A DNA stretch of 64,000 nt, from assembly GCF_001625365.1 (NCBI RefSeq), contig NZ_LJJF01000001.1, positions 186,001 to 250,000 on the forward strand, given 5' to 3'. Each line of letters begins with the position of its first letter. Positions within the stretch are counted from its first letter, which is position 1. The translations under genes were made by a program, and so were the position numbers. Source of the stretch: Streptomyces sp. MJM8645. Its GTDB lineage: Bacteria > Actinomycetota > Actinomycetes > Streptomycetales > Streptomycetaceae. Below are positions 27,491 through 35,949 of the stretch, piece after piece. A model generated the notes under the pieces. It saw only the letters and a program-made list of their open reading frames with translations, made no database searches and had not been told where the DNA came from.

Positions 27491-28408
27491 TCAGGCCTTG
27501 ACGCCGCCCGCCGTCAGGTCGGTGCGCCAGAACCGCTGCAGCAGCAGGAAGGCCACGACCAGCGGGACGACCGAGACCAGCGAGCCCGTGACGACCAGGT
27601 TGTACGGGGTGTGGTCCCGCAGACCGTTCCAGTAGTAGAGGCCGAGGTTGACCGGCCAGAGCTTCTGGTCGGAGAGCGTGACCAGCGGCAGGAAGAAGTT
27701 GTTCCAGATGGTGGTGAACTGGAACAGGAAGATGGTCACCAGCGCCGGCGAGAAGATCCGCAGGACCACCGTGAAGAAGATCCGGAACTCCCCCGCGCCG
27801 TCCATCCGGGCAGCCTCCAGGATCTCGTCCGGGACGGACGCGGCGGCGTAGATCCGGCTGAGGTAGACGCCGAACGGGCTGACCATGCTCGGCAGCAGGA
27901 CCGCCCAGACGGTGTTGACCAGATGGGCCTTGGACAGCAGCAGGTAGACCGGCAGGGCGAGGAGCGGCGCGGGGACGAGCACCGCGGCGAGGATCGTGTT
28001 GAACACCGCCTCGCGGCCCCGGAACCGGTACTTGGTGAGCGCGTAGCCGGCCATCGCCGCGAGCAGGGTGGCGGCCGCGGCGCCGACGCCCGCGTACAGC
28101 ACGGTGTTGAGGAGCCAGCGGAAGTAGAGCCCGTTGTTGGCGGTGGCCAGGTCGTGCAGGTTGTCGCCGAGGTGGAGGGTGGAGAACCAGAACCCGCCGC
28201 TGCCGAACAGGTCGCTGCTGCTCTTGGTGGAGGCCACCAGCAGCCACCAGGCGGGCAGCAGGAAGTAGGCGGAGAGCACGAACAGGACGGCCGTGCCGAG
28301 GACGTTGGGGCGCGGCCGGCGGCCGGGGGCACCCAGGTGGGCGGGCCCGGCGGGGCGGCGGCGCGCCGGGCGGGCGGTCTCGGGGCGGCGGAGGTCGGCG
28401 GTGCTCAT
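27491..28408 (-). CDS. Sugar ABC transporter permease 2 (CUT1, MalG type)
   Basis: A 305-residue membrane protein with about six hydrophobic segments and the EAA loop EILEAARMDGAGEFRIFFTVVLRIFSPAL that docks the ATPase. The first ~35 residues are a basic, Arg/Pro-rich cytosolic tail. The ATG at 28408 overlaps the TGA of the upstream permease gene (ATGA). No ATPase is encoded in the operon; in streptomycetes CUT1 importers commonly share the MsiK ATPase, and this is assumed here. Confidence 0.93.
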   Translation of the reverse strand: MSTADLRRPETARPARRRPAGPAHLGAPGRRPRPNVLGTAVLFVLSAYFLLPAWWLLVASTKSSSDLFGSGGFWFSTLHLGDNLHDLATANNGLYFRWLLNTVLYAGVGAAAATLLAAMAGYALTKYRFRGREAVFNTILAAVLVPAPLLALPVYLLLSKAHLVNTVWAVLLPSMVSPFGVYLSRIYAAASVPDEILEAARMDGAGEFRIFFTVVLRIFSPALVTIFLFQFTTIWNNFFLPLVTLSDQKLWPVNLGLYYWNGLRDHTPYNLVVTGSLVSVVPLVVAFLLLQRFWRTDLTAGGVKA

Positions 28409-29361
28409 GCGGTCACCCGGTTTCCGGTGATGCGCACCGAGAGGCGCAGGAAGGTGAAGGACAGGACGCAGGTGGCCAGGGCCAGCAGGACGGCGATGGC
28501 CGCCGCCTTGCCGTAGTCGTTGGTGCCGAACGCCGCGTTGTACGCCGCCATGTTGGGCGTGTAGTCGGCGGAGACGGTCGAGGCCAGCGAGTGCAGGACC
28601 ATCGGCTCGGTGAAGAGCTGGAGGGTGCCGATGATGGAGAAGATCCCGGTCAGCACCAGGGCGGGGGCCACCAGCGGGATCTTGATGTGCCAAGCGGTCC
28701 GCCAGGGGCCGGCGCCGTCGAGGTCGGCGGCCTCGTAGAGCTCGCTGGGGATGGCCTGGAGGGCGGAGAGGATGACCAGCATGTTGTAGCCGGTCCAGGT
28801 CCAGGTGACGATGTTGGCCATCGACCACAGGACGGTGCCGGAGGAGAGGAAGTCGGCGTCGATGCCGATGTCCCTCAGCCCGGCGACGAGCGGGCTGGTC
28901 CCGGGCAGGTAGAGGAACGCCCAGAGGATGGTGGCCACGACGCCCGGGATCGCGTACGGCAGGAAGTAGGCGAGCCGGAAGAACTTCCGCAGCCGGGTGC
29001 CCTTGGCGTCGATCAGCAGGGCGAGGCCGAGGGCCAGTCCGAGCATCACCGGGACCTGGACCACGCCGAAGAGCAGCACCCGGCCGACGCCCGCGAGGAA
29101 CGAGCCGTCGCCCAGGGCCGCGGTGTAGTTGTCGAGCCCCGCGAAGACCGTTCTGGCCGGGCCGAAGCCCAGGCCGGAGCGCTCCACGCGGTACAGGCTC
29201 TGCCAGAGCGCGTACCCGATGGGCAGCAGGAACAGGACGGTGAACAGCAGGCCGAAGGGGGCCAGGAAGCCGAGGGCCGCGCGGTTGCGGGACGTCTTCC
29301 GTCGTGCGGTGGCGGCCTTCGGGGCGGTGCGGCCCGGCACCGCCGGGGTTGCTGCGCTCAT
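28405..29361 (-). CDS. Sugar ABC transporter permease 1 (CUT1, MalF type)
   Basis: A 318-residue permease with a first segment AALGFLAPFGLLFTVLFLLPIGYALWQSL and the EAA loop ELYEAADLDGAGPWRTAWHIKIPL. It lies 94 bases after the binding-protein gene and is coupled to permease 2. The two permeases would form the channel for the sugar captured by the lipoprotein encoded upstream. Confidence 0.94.
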   Translation of the reverse strand: MSAATPAVPGRTAPKAATARRKTSRNRAALGFLAPFGLLFTVLFLLPIGYALWQSLYRVERSGLGFGPARTVFAGLDNYTAALGDGSFLAGVGRVLLFGVVQVPVMLGLALGLALLIDAKGTRLRKFFRLAYFLPYAIPGVVATILWAFLYLPGTSPLVAGLRDIGIDADFLSSGTVLWSMANIVTWTWTGYNMLVILSALQAIPSELYEAADLDGAGPWRTAWHIKIPLVAPALVLTGIFSIIGTLQLFTEPMVLHSLASTVSADYTPNMAAYNAAFGTNDYGKAAAIAVLLALATCVLSFTFLRLSVRITGNRVTA

Positions 29362-29455
29362 CTGGGGTTCTCTCTCGTGCGGGCGGTGGTCGGTCCCTCG
29401 GGCGTGTCGGGCGCGCCCGGGCCGGCGGACCGTGCGGGGTCCGCCGGCGAGCCGG

Positions 29456-30769
29456 TCAGCCGGCGGTGACCGTCAGCCCCTTGGACTTCATCGCGTCGAC
29501 GGTCTTGTTCTGCACCGTGCCCAGCGCCGCCGTCAGGTCGCCGTGGGCGGCGACGGCCGCGCCGAAGGCGTCGGTGAGGTCGCTGGAGGTCTGGGTCATG
29601 GTCGGGCCCCAGCTCCACTTGGGGGCCTGCGCCGTCGCCTGCTTGAAGACGTCGAAGATCGGCTGGTTGCCGAAGTAGGCGCTCGGCTTCGCCAGCGCCG
29701 GCGCCGACGTTCCGCTGGTGGAGGCGGGGTAGATGCCGGCCTTGTCCACGAGGGTGCCGACGGCGGCGGCGTCCGTGCTCATCCAGTTGGCGAAGCGCAG
29801 CGCGGCGGCGGTGTTCTTGCAGCCCTTGACCACCGCGGTGGACGAACCGCCGTCGTTGCCGACCGACTTGGCGCCGCCCTGCCACTGTGGCATCGGGGCG
29901 ACCGCCCACTTGCCGGACGCCTGCGCCGCGTTCTGTTCGAGGATGGAGGAGAACCAGACCGGGCCGGGGTAGGCGGCGAGCGTGCCGTCCTGGAGGTCCT
30001 TGTACAGGTCGGGGCTGAAGCCCTGCTCGGACTTGACCTGGCCCTGGTCGATCAGGCCCTGCCAGTACTTCGCGACCTTGGTGGTGGCCGGGTCGCTCGC
30101 GAGCGAGACCTTCCAGCCCTTGCTGTCGGTGCCGAACCAACTGCCGCCGGCCTGGGCGGACATGCCGGCGAACCACCACGGGTCGTCCGGGTTGAACACG
30201 CTCAGGTACCCGTTGGGGTTGGTGGCGTGCACCTTGGCGGCGTCGGCGGCGAACTCCTCCCAGGTGGCCTGCGGCTTCAGGCCGTACTGGGCGTACAGGT
30301 CGGTGCGGTAGTAGAGCGCCATCGGGCCCACGTCGACCGGGATGCCGTACACCTGGCCGCCGACCTTCACCGCGTTCCAGGCGCCGTCCCCGTACTGCGA
30401 CTGGTACTGCCCGGCCTCGCCGCTGACGTCCTGGACGGCGCCCTCCACGACGAAGCTGGGCAGCGACTCGTAGCCGACCTGGGCCAGGCAGGGGGCGTTG
30501 CCAGCCTTGACGGCCGCGAAGATCTTGGCGTAGCCGCCCTTGCTGCCCGACACGATCTTCTCGAACTTGACCTTGGCGTCCGGGTGGGCCGCGTTGTACT
30601 GGGCCACCGCCTCCTCGTAGCCCGGCGCCCAGCCCCAGAAGGTGACCTCGGCGGACCCTCCGGCGCCCGAGGCGCCGTCACCGCCCGATCCGCAGGCCGC
30701 GATGCCGGCGAGCAGCGGCAGCGTGGCGGCGGCGGCCAGCAGGCGGGTGCGGATTCGTGTCTTCGCCAT
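29456..30769 (-). CDS. Extracellular sugar-binding lipoprotein of ABC importer (CUT1)
   Basis: A 437-residue family 1 solute-binding protein. Signal peptide MAKTRIRTRLLAAAATLPLLAGIAAC has a lipobox ending at the Cys, followed by a Gly/Ser spacer and VTFWGWAPGYEEAVAQYN. The start is the ATG at 30769 with AAAGGACGAG upstream; the frame is open further but that part reads as a repeat-rich leader. It is the first gene of the transporter operon. Substrate is inferred from neighbours: GalNAc or a Gal-GalNAc disaccharide. Confidence 0.92.
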   Translation of the reverse strand: MAKTRIRTRLLAAAATLPLLAGIAACGSGGDGASGAGGSAEVTFWGWAPGYEEAVAQYNAAHPDAKVKFEKIVSGSKGGYAKIFAAVKAGNAPCLAQVGYESLPSFVVEGAVQDVSGEAGQYQSQYGDGAWNAVKVGGQVYGIPVDVGPMALYYRTDLYAQYGLKPQATWEEFAADAAKVHATNPNGYLSVFNPDDPWWFAGMSAQAGGSWFGTDSKGWKVSLASDPATTKVAKYWQGLIDQGQVKSEQGFSPDLYKDLQDGTLAAYPGPVWFSSILEQNAAQASGKWAVAPMPQWQGGAKSVGNDGGSSTAVVKGCKNTAAALRFANWMSTDAAAVGTLVDKAGIYPASTSGTSAPALAKPSAYFGNQPIFDVFKQATAQAPKWSWGPTMTQTSSDLTDAFGAAVAAHGDLTAALGTVQNKTVDAMKSKGLTVTAG

Positions 30770-30844
30770 GAGGATCTCGTCCTTTACGTGTACTGGCCCT
30801 CGGCCGTCGCGGCGCGGTGTCGGGTGGACGGCGGCCGGCGCGAG

Positions 30845-30935
30845 CGGGTGCGGTGCGATGAGGGTGCGGTGCGGTGAGGGTGCGGTGCGGTGAGGGTGCG
30901 GTGAGGGTGGGGGTGCGGGTGCGGTGGGGGTCGGC
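30845..30935. repeat. Degenerate GTGCGGTGAGG-type repeats in the 5' leader of the binding-protein gene
   Basis: About five imperfect units of 10-18 bases rich in GGTGCGGTGAGGG on the plus strand lie between the likely promoter (near 31110) and the ATG at 30769. The leader is ~340 bases and its transcript would be C/A-rich and weakly structured. No riboswitch fold was recognised. Confidence 0.6.
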
Positions 30936-31110
30936 AGGGTGCCCGGGTTCCGGAGGTTCTGGGGCCGGCCGGGAGTGCCGCCGCGCGTCGGCGGCTTCCT
31001 CACCGGGCCGGGTCCGGGGCCGGATCCTGGTCCGGGCCCGGTCCGGGTGTCGGTGGTCGCGTGCCCATCGGACCACCCCCTGCTCTATGGTGCGCAGTTC
31101 GGATGAGTAT

Positions 31111-31126
31111 TGCTCAATATCGAGCA
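31111..31126. promoter_or_regulatory. Candidate operator TGCTC-N6-GAGCA upstream of ABC operon
   Basis: A near-perfect 16-base palindrome (TGCTCAATATCGAGCA) in an AT-rich island between the beta-galactosidase terminator and the transporter operon. It sits where the minus-strand promoter is expected. It shares TTGCTCA with the divergent promoter region at 36.9 kb. Confidence 0.5.
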
Positions 31127-31170
31127 GGTTCCTAGGGCTTCGGAGCACGAAGCGGTCTCGGTTTCGACAC

Positions 31171-31214
31171 GGCCCGTCGCGCGGAGAGCCGGGCAGAGAG
31201 CCCGGCGACGGGCC
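31171..31214 (-). terminator. Terminator of the beta-galactosidase operon
   Basis: Nested inverted repeat: outer arms GGCCCGTCG and CGACGGGCC, inner arms GCCGGG and CCCGGC, 15 bases after the beta-galactosidase stop. It separates the catabolic operon from the transporter operon. Confidence 0.75.
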
Positions 31215-31228
31215 GGGTGCACGGGGTG

Positions 31229-33010
31229 TCAGCCCAGGTCGGGCCCGGCCACCAGGTGCACGGCGGGTTCGCCGGAGCGGTCGAGTTCGAGGACGGTGAT
31301 CTCGTTCGTCCCGCTGCGCAGAACCGGCCAGGGCAGGAAGAGCGTGCACTGCGGTCCGCGGTCCCAGTAGCGGCCCAGCAGGAAGCCGTTGACCCAGACG
31401 TAGCCCTTGCCCCAGCCCGGCAGCGCCAGGTAGCCGTCGGCGGGCTCCCCGACCTCGAAGGCGCCGCGGTGGAAGGCCGCTCCGGGGCCGACCGCCGGAG
31501 CGACGGCCGCGTCCCAGGGGAGCCGGTCCGGTGTCCCGTCGGCCAGCGGCATCGGGTCGGCCGTCCACCCGTGCAGGTACTGCTGGGTGTGCAGGGCCCC
31601 GGCGATCCCCTTGCGGTCGCCGATCCCGGCGCCGTAGTTGACCCGGCCCATCGACTCGACCAGCAGTTCCAGCCGGGCACCCGCGCCGGGCACCGGGACG
31701 AGCAGGGGCTCGTGCTCGACGTCGCGTTCCAGGGTGGCGAGGTGGGTGCCGTCGACGCGGACGTGGGCCCGGTCGGCGAGCCCCTCGACGGTCAGCGGGT
31801 ACGCCGTGCGCGGGCCGGGGATGGTGGTCCGGTAGCGGACGAGGCCGTGCGGGAGGCCGAGTTCCTCGAAGGAGAGCGGGACGGCGGAGCGGACCTCGCC
31901 GGTGGACAGCTGGTCCACCACGTCCGCCAGCGGCAGGGCCCTGTCGAGCTCCACCCGGCACGCCGGCAGCGTGGCCGGGAGCTCCTCGGGCTCCGGCACC
32001 GGCCCGTCCGCGTACGCCGCCAGGACCTCGCGGAAGGCCCGGAACTTGGCCGTGGGGGCGCCTCGTTCGTCCAGCGGGGCGTCGTAGTCGTAGGAGGTGA
32101 CGGTCGGCTGGTAGCCCCGGCCGGTGCGCGGGTCGGCGGTGTTGGCGCCGGCCCAGGTGCCGAAGTTGGTGCCGCCGTGGGCCATGTAGAGGTTGACGGA
32201 GGCCCCGGCCGCCAGGATCTCACGCAGGGCCTCGGCGGCGTCCTCGGCCGGGCGGGTGGTGTGCGGCTCTCCCCAGTGGTCGAACCAGCCGTTCCAGAAC
32301 TCCATGCACATCGGCGGGTCCTGGGGGCGGTGGCGGCGCAGCTCGGCGAAGGCCTCGGTGGCGCGGCTGCCGAAGTTGACGGTGGCGAGGTGGCCGGGAA
32401 GGGCGCCGCCGGTGAGGAAGAAGTCCTCCGGCCCGTCGGAGGTGCAGAGCGGGACGTCGATACCGCGGGCGCGCAGGCCGTCGGCGAGGTGGGCGAGGTA
32501 GGCCCGGTCGGTGCCGTAGGAACCGTACTCGTTCTCGATCTGGACCATCAGGACGTTTCCGCCGCGGGTGGTCTGGTGCGCCGCCAGGATCGGGATCAGC
32601 GTGTCGTACCAGCGGTCGACGTGGGCCAGGAAGCGCGGGTCGCCGGTGCGCAGCGGCAGGCCTCGGCCCGCCCTGCCCGGTTCGGCCAGGAGCCACCAGG
32701 GCAGGCCGCCGTTCTCCCATTCGGCGCAGATGTAGGGGCTCGGGCGGACGATCGCGTGCAGTCCGGCGTCCGCGGCGGCCCGCAGGAAGGCCTCCAGGTC
32801 GGCGATGCCGGTGAAGTCGTACGTGCCGGGGCGGGGCTCGTGCAGGTTCCAGGGGACGTACGTCTCCACGGTGTTGAGCCCCATCGCCCGCAGCATCCGC
32901 AGGTGGCGCGGCCACTGCCCGGGCAGGCTGCGGAAGTAGTGCAGGGCGCCGGAGAGCAGGCGCAGGGGGCGCCCGTCGAGCGTGAACCCGGTCCGGGAGA
33001 TCTGGAGCAT
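31229..33010 (-). CDS. GH35 beta-galactosidase, cytosolic
   Basis: A 593-residue glycoside hydrolase family 35 enzyme: GFTLDGRPLRLLSGALHYFR near the N-terminus, acid/base Glu in VQIENEYGSYG, nucleophile Glu in CMEFWNGWFDHWG, then beta-sandwich domains and the C-terminal jelly roll (GWGKGYVWVNGFLLGRYWD). There is no signal peptide, so it acts on imported disaccharide. It follows aldolase, PfkB, ROK and SIS genes, which fits hydrolysis of a Gal-beta-GalNAc unit into galactose and GalNAc inside the cell. Start ATG 33010. Confidence 0.94.
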   Translation of the reverse strand: MLQISRTGFTLDGRPLRLLSGALHYFRSLPGQWPRHLRMLRAMGLNTVETYVPWNLHEPRPGTYDFTGIADLEAFLRAAADAGLHAIVRPSPYICAEWENGGLPWWLLAEPGRAGRGLPLRTGDPRFLAHVDRWYDTLIPILAAHQTTRGGNVLMVQIENEYGSYGTDRAYLAHLADGLRARGIDVPLCTSDGPEDFFLTGGALPGHLATVNFGSRATEAFAELRRHRPQDPPMCMEFWNGWFDHWGEPHTTRPAEDAAEALREILAAGASVNLYMAHGGTNFGTWAGANTADPRTGRGYQPTVTSYDYDAPLDERGAPTAKFRAFREVLAAYADGPVPEPEELPATLPACRVELDRALPLADVVDQLSTGEVRSAVPLSFEELGLPHGLVRYRTTIPGPRTAYPLTVEGLADRAHVRVDGTHLATLERDVEHEPLLVPVPGAGARLELLVESMGRVNYGAGIGDRKGIAGALHTQQYLHGWTADPMPLADGTPDRLPWDAAVAPAVGPGAAFHRGAFEVGEPADGYLALPGWGKGYVWVNGFLLGRYWDRGPQCTLFLPWPVLRSGTNEITVLELDRSGEPAVHLVAGPDLG

Positions 33011-33060
33011 GAGTGGTCCTTGAGGGGGCGGTTCGGGGGACGGTGTCGGCCGGGGCCGGG

Positions 33061-33921
33061 TCATCCGGCAGTGCCTGCGACGACGGGCAGGAGCCGGCCG
33101 ACGGCCTCGGTGATCGCCCCGCGGCCCGCGGCCAGGTACGCGCGGGGGTCGACGCCCCGCTCGTCCGCCGCCAGGTGGGACCGGACGGCGGTCGTCATGG
33201 CGATGCTCAGGGCGGTGCCGATGTTGACCTTGGCTATGCCGCCGTGGACGGCGCGGCGCAGTTCGTCGTCGGGGACCCCGGAGGAGCCGTGCAGGACGAG
33301 CGGGACGTCGAGGCCCGCGTGCAGGGCGGCGAGCAGGTCGTGGTCGAGCCTGGCGTCGCGGGAGGTCATCGCGTGGGAGCTGCCGACGGCGACGGCGAGG
33401 GCGTCCACGCCGGTCTCCTCGACGAAGCGCCGCGCCTCTGCGGGGTCGGTGCGGGCCCCCGGCGCGTGGGCGTCCAGCGGCCCCCGGCCGTCCTTGCCGC
33501 CGACCTCGCCGAGTTCGGCCTCCAGCCAGAGCCCGGCGCCGTGCGCCCAGACGGCGGCCTCGCGGGTGGCGGCGACGTTCTCCGCGTAGGGCAGGTGCGC
33601 GGCGTCGTACATCACCGAGCTGAACCCGCATTCGGCGGCCTGGCGGAGCAGGACGCCGGTCTTCACGTGGTCCAGGTGCAGCGCCACCGGGACGGTGCTC
33701 GGCTCGGCGCAGCGCACGGCGGCCGCGGCGAGCGGGGCCAGCCGCCCGCCGTGGAACCGCACCGCGTTCTCGCTCACCTGGAGGATCACCGCGGTGCCGG
33801 CGGTCTCGGCGGCGGAGACGACGGCCTCGACGTGCTCCAGGGTGATGACGTTGAAGGCGGCGACGGCGCCGTGCCGGGCCGCGGCCCGGGCGACGAGGCC
33901 GCCGGTGGCTGCCAGGGGCAT
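33061..33921 (-). CDS. Class II aldolase, tagatose/fructose-bisphosphate type (GatY/KbaY-like)
   Basis: A 286-residue zinc aldolase: AAFNVITLEHVEAVVSAAE, metal-binding HLDHVKT, EAELGEVGGKDG, the phosphate loops LVLHGSSGVPDDELRRAV and IAKVNIGTAL. It would split tagatose-1,6-bisphosphate into dihydroxyacetone phosphate and glyceraldehyde-3-phosphate. The neighbouring LacC-like kinase and SIS isomerase are the reason to prefer tagatose over fructose; sequence alone does not separate them. Confidence 0.9.
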   Translation of the reverse strand: MPLAATGGLVARAAARHGAVAAFNVITLEHVEAVVSAAETAGTAVILQVSENAVRFHGGRLAPLAAAAVRCAEPSTVPVALHLDHVKTGVLLRQAAECGFSSVMYDAAHLPYAENVAATREAAVWAHGAGLWLEAELGEVGGKDGRGPLDAHAPGARTDPAEARRFVEETGVDALAVAVGSSHAMTSRDARLDHDLLAALHAGLDVPLVLHGSSGVPDDELRRAVHGGIAKVNIGTALSIAMTTAVRSHLAADERGVDPRAYLAAGRGAITEAVGRLLPVVAGTAG

Positions 33922-33946
33922 GAACTCTCCTGTCGGGTGGGGCTGT

Positions 33947-34897
33947 TCAGTCGGAAGGAGCTGAGCCGGCGAAGGGCGTGGCCGGGGTGACCCGGACCAG
34001 CGGGAGGTGGCCGCGGTAGGCCTGCGGGTCGAACCGGCCGGCGTACGGGGCCTGGACGGCGGCGGCCGACAGGGCCACCGCGTGGGCCAGCGCCGCCGGC
34101 CACGGCGTGCGGTCGGCGAGGGCCGCGGCCAGCGCCGCGACCGCCGCGTCCCCCGCGCCGGTCGGGTTCCCCCGCACGACGGCCTCCGGGGGCAGCCGGG
34201 CCCGCCAGTCGCCGTCCGGGGTGACGGCGAGGAGCCCGTCGGGGCCGAGCGAGGCGACCACCGCCCGGGCGCCGGCGTCGACGAGGGCGTGTGCCGCGCG
34301 GAGCGGGTCGGCGATGCCGGTGGCGCGGCGCAGTTCGACCGCGTTCGGCTTGACGGCCGTGGGCCCGGCCGCCAGTGCCCCGGTGAGCGCGGCGCCGTCG
34401 GCGTCCAGGACGACCGGCACGCCCTGGTCGTGGGCGAGGCGGACCAGGTCCGCGTAGGCGTCGCCCGGCAGGCCCGGCGGCAGGCTCCCGGACAGCACCA
34501 GGGCCCGGGCGGTGGGGAGCAGACCGCGGACGGCGGCGCGCAGGGCCGTCCAGTCCTCGGCGGAGAGCTCCGGTCCGGGCTCGTTCAGCACGGTGGCGTC
34601 GACGGCGTCGACCACGGCGACGGTGCGCCGGGTCGACGTGCCTGCGGCGAGCGGGACGCCCAGGCAGGCGATGCCGGCCCGGTCGAGGTCGGCCCGCAGC
34701 ACCGCGCCGGTGGACCCGCCGAGCGGCAGGACGGCCGTGGTGCGCCGGCCGAGGCCGTGCAGCACCCGGGCCACGTTCACGCCCTTGCCGCCGGCCTGTT
34801 CGTGGACGGAGGCCACCCGGTGGCTGGTGTGCGGGCGCAGCGCCGGCACGCCGTAGGTGATGTCCAGGGCGGGGTTCGGGGTCACGGTGACGATCAC
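33947..34897 (-). CDS. PfkB-family hexose-phosphate kinase (tagatose-6-phosphate / 1-phosphofructokinase type)
   Basis: A 316-residue ribokinase-fold kinase: TPNPALDITY, AGGKGVNVARVLHGLG (substrate loop), AVKPNAVELR and the catalytic NPTGAGDAAVAALAAAL. It matches the LacC/FruK subgroup. The GTG at 34897 overlaps the TGA of the ROK gene (GTGA). Between ROK and aldolase genes, the expected step is tagatose-6-phosphate to tagatose-1,6-bisphosphate. Confidence 0.9.
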   Translation of the reverse strand: MIVTVTPNPALDITYGVPALRPHTSHRVASVHEQAGGKGVNVARVLHGLGRRTTAVLPLGGSTGAVLRADLDRAGIACLGVPLAAGTSTRRTVAVVDAVDATVLNEPGPELSAEDWTALRAAVRGLLPTARALVLSGSLPPGLPGDAYADLVRLAHDQGVPVVLDADGAALTGALAAGPTAVKPNAVELRRATGIADPLRAAHALVDAGARAVVASLGPDGLLAVTPDGDWRARLPPEAVVRGNPTGAGDAAVAALAAALADRTPWPAALAHAVALSAAAVQAPYAGRFDPQAYRGHLPLVRVTPATPFAGSAPSD

Positions 34898-35949
34898 GGC
34901 GCCGGGCTCCGTTCCGGGGCCGCGCGGTCGGCCGCCGCGTCCAGGGCGCGCAGGCCGGCGCCCAGGCAACCGGCCCGGTCCCCGAGCGCGGCGGGCACCA
35001 GGCGCGGCGCGACCTGGATCCGGGCGCGCCCGGCCAGGGCGGCGGCCAGCGGGGCGAGCAGCAGGTCGCCGGACTCGGCGAGGCCCCCACCCAGCACGAC
35101 CAGCGGCGGGTCCAGCACCAGGACGGCCGTCAGCAGGGCGTCGGCCAGGGCGTCGACCGCCTCCTGCCAGACGGCGCCGGCCGCCCCGTCCCCCTCCGCG
35201 GCCAGCCGCGCCACCTCCGGTGCGAGGGCCGGCCGGCCGGTGGCCTCGGTGTAGCGCCGCGCCACGGCGGCCGCCGAGGCGTAGGTCTCGGCGCAGCCCC
35301 GGGCCCCGCAGGCGCACGGTTCCCCGCCCGGGCGCACCACGAGGTGGCCGATCTCCCCGGCCCGGTGGTGCGCGCCGGGCATGGCGCGGCCGCCGGTCAT
35401 GACGGCGGCGGCGATGCTCGTGCCGACCGGGACGAACAGGAAGCGCTCCTCGCCGCGCCCGGCTCCGAGCCGGGCCTCGGCCACGCCGCCGGCGCGCACG
35501 TCGTGGGTGACGGCCACGGGCAGGCCGGTGCGCTCGGCGACGAGCTCCCGGAACGGGACGTCCCGCCAGCCGATCGTGGCGGAGTAGACGCCCGTCCCCG
35601 TGGCCTCGTCGACGATGCCGGGAACGGCCAGGCCGACGGCGTCGACCTCCGCGCCCTGCCGCCCGGCCTCCCGCCGCACGTCCGCGACCAGGTCGACGAC
35701 GGTGGCCACGACGGCCTCCGGGCCCCGTTCGCGCCCGGTGGCGCGCCACGCCTGGTGCCGGACGGCCGCCTCCCGGTCCAGCAGGGCGGCCTTGATACCG
35801 GTGCCGCCGACGTCCACGGCGACGACCAGGCGCTGCCCGGTCATGGGCTGACGCCGGTCGGGCACGGGCTGACGCCGGCCGGTCGTGGGCCGAGGTCGGT
35901 CGGTCGTGGTCCGAGGCTGGTCGGTCGTGAACCGAGGCTGGTCGGTCAT
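34894..35949 (-). CDS. ROK-family sugar kinase (candidate N-acetylgalactosamine kinase)
   Basis: A 351-residue ROK protein: ATP loop VVAVDVGGTGIKAALLD, AVPGIVDEATG, the sugar-binding GAHHRAGEIGHLVV and the zinc motif CACGARGCAETYAS. There is no helix-turn-helix, so it is a kinase rather than a NagC-type repressor. The ATG at 35949 overlaps the SIS-gene stop (ATGA) and gives a ~35-residue extension of TTDQPR/TTDRPR repeats; an internal ATG at 35844 starts at the conserved core and could be the true or alternative start. In context it should make the 6-phosphate that NagA deacetylates. Confidence 0.9.
   Translation of the reverse strand: MTDQPRFTTDQPRTTTDRPRPTTGRRQPVPDRRQPMTGQRLVVAVDVGGTGIKAALLDREAAVRHQAWRATGRERGPEAVVATVVDLVADVRREAGRQGAEVDAVGLAVPGIVDEATGTGVYSATIGWRDVPFRELVAERTGLPVAVTHDVRAGGVAEARLGAGRGEERFLFVPVGTSIAAAVMTGGRAMPGAHHRAGEIGHLVVRPGGEPCACGARGCAETYASAAAVARRYTEATGRPALAPEVARLAAEGDGAAGAVWQEAVDALADALLTAVLVLDPPLVVLGGGLAESGDLLLAPLAAALAGRARIQVAPRLVPAALGDRAGCLGAGLRALDAAADRAAPERSPAP
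35845..35945 (-). repeat. ~21-base tandem repeats at the 5' end of the ROK gene
   Basis: Four to five degenerate 21-base units built on GGTCGGTCGTGRNCCGAGG encode the N-terminal TTDQPRF-like repeats of the kinase. The array begins right at the 4-base overlap with the upstream gene. Confidence 0.8.

Noticed and set aside
30678..31961. 427-codon minus-strand frame spanning the ABC leader
   Set aside because: It crosses the terminator and operator regions, is out of frame with both the beta-galactosidase and binding-protein genes, and has repeat-driven composition.
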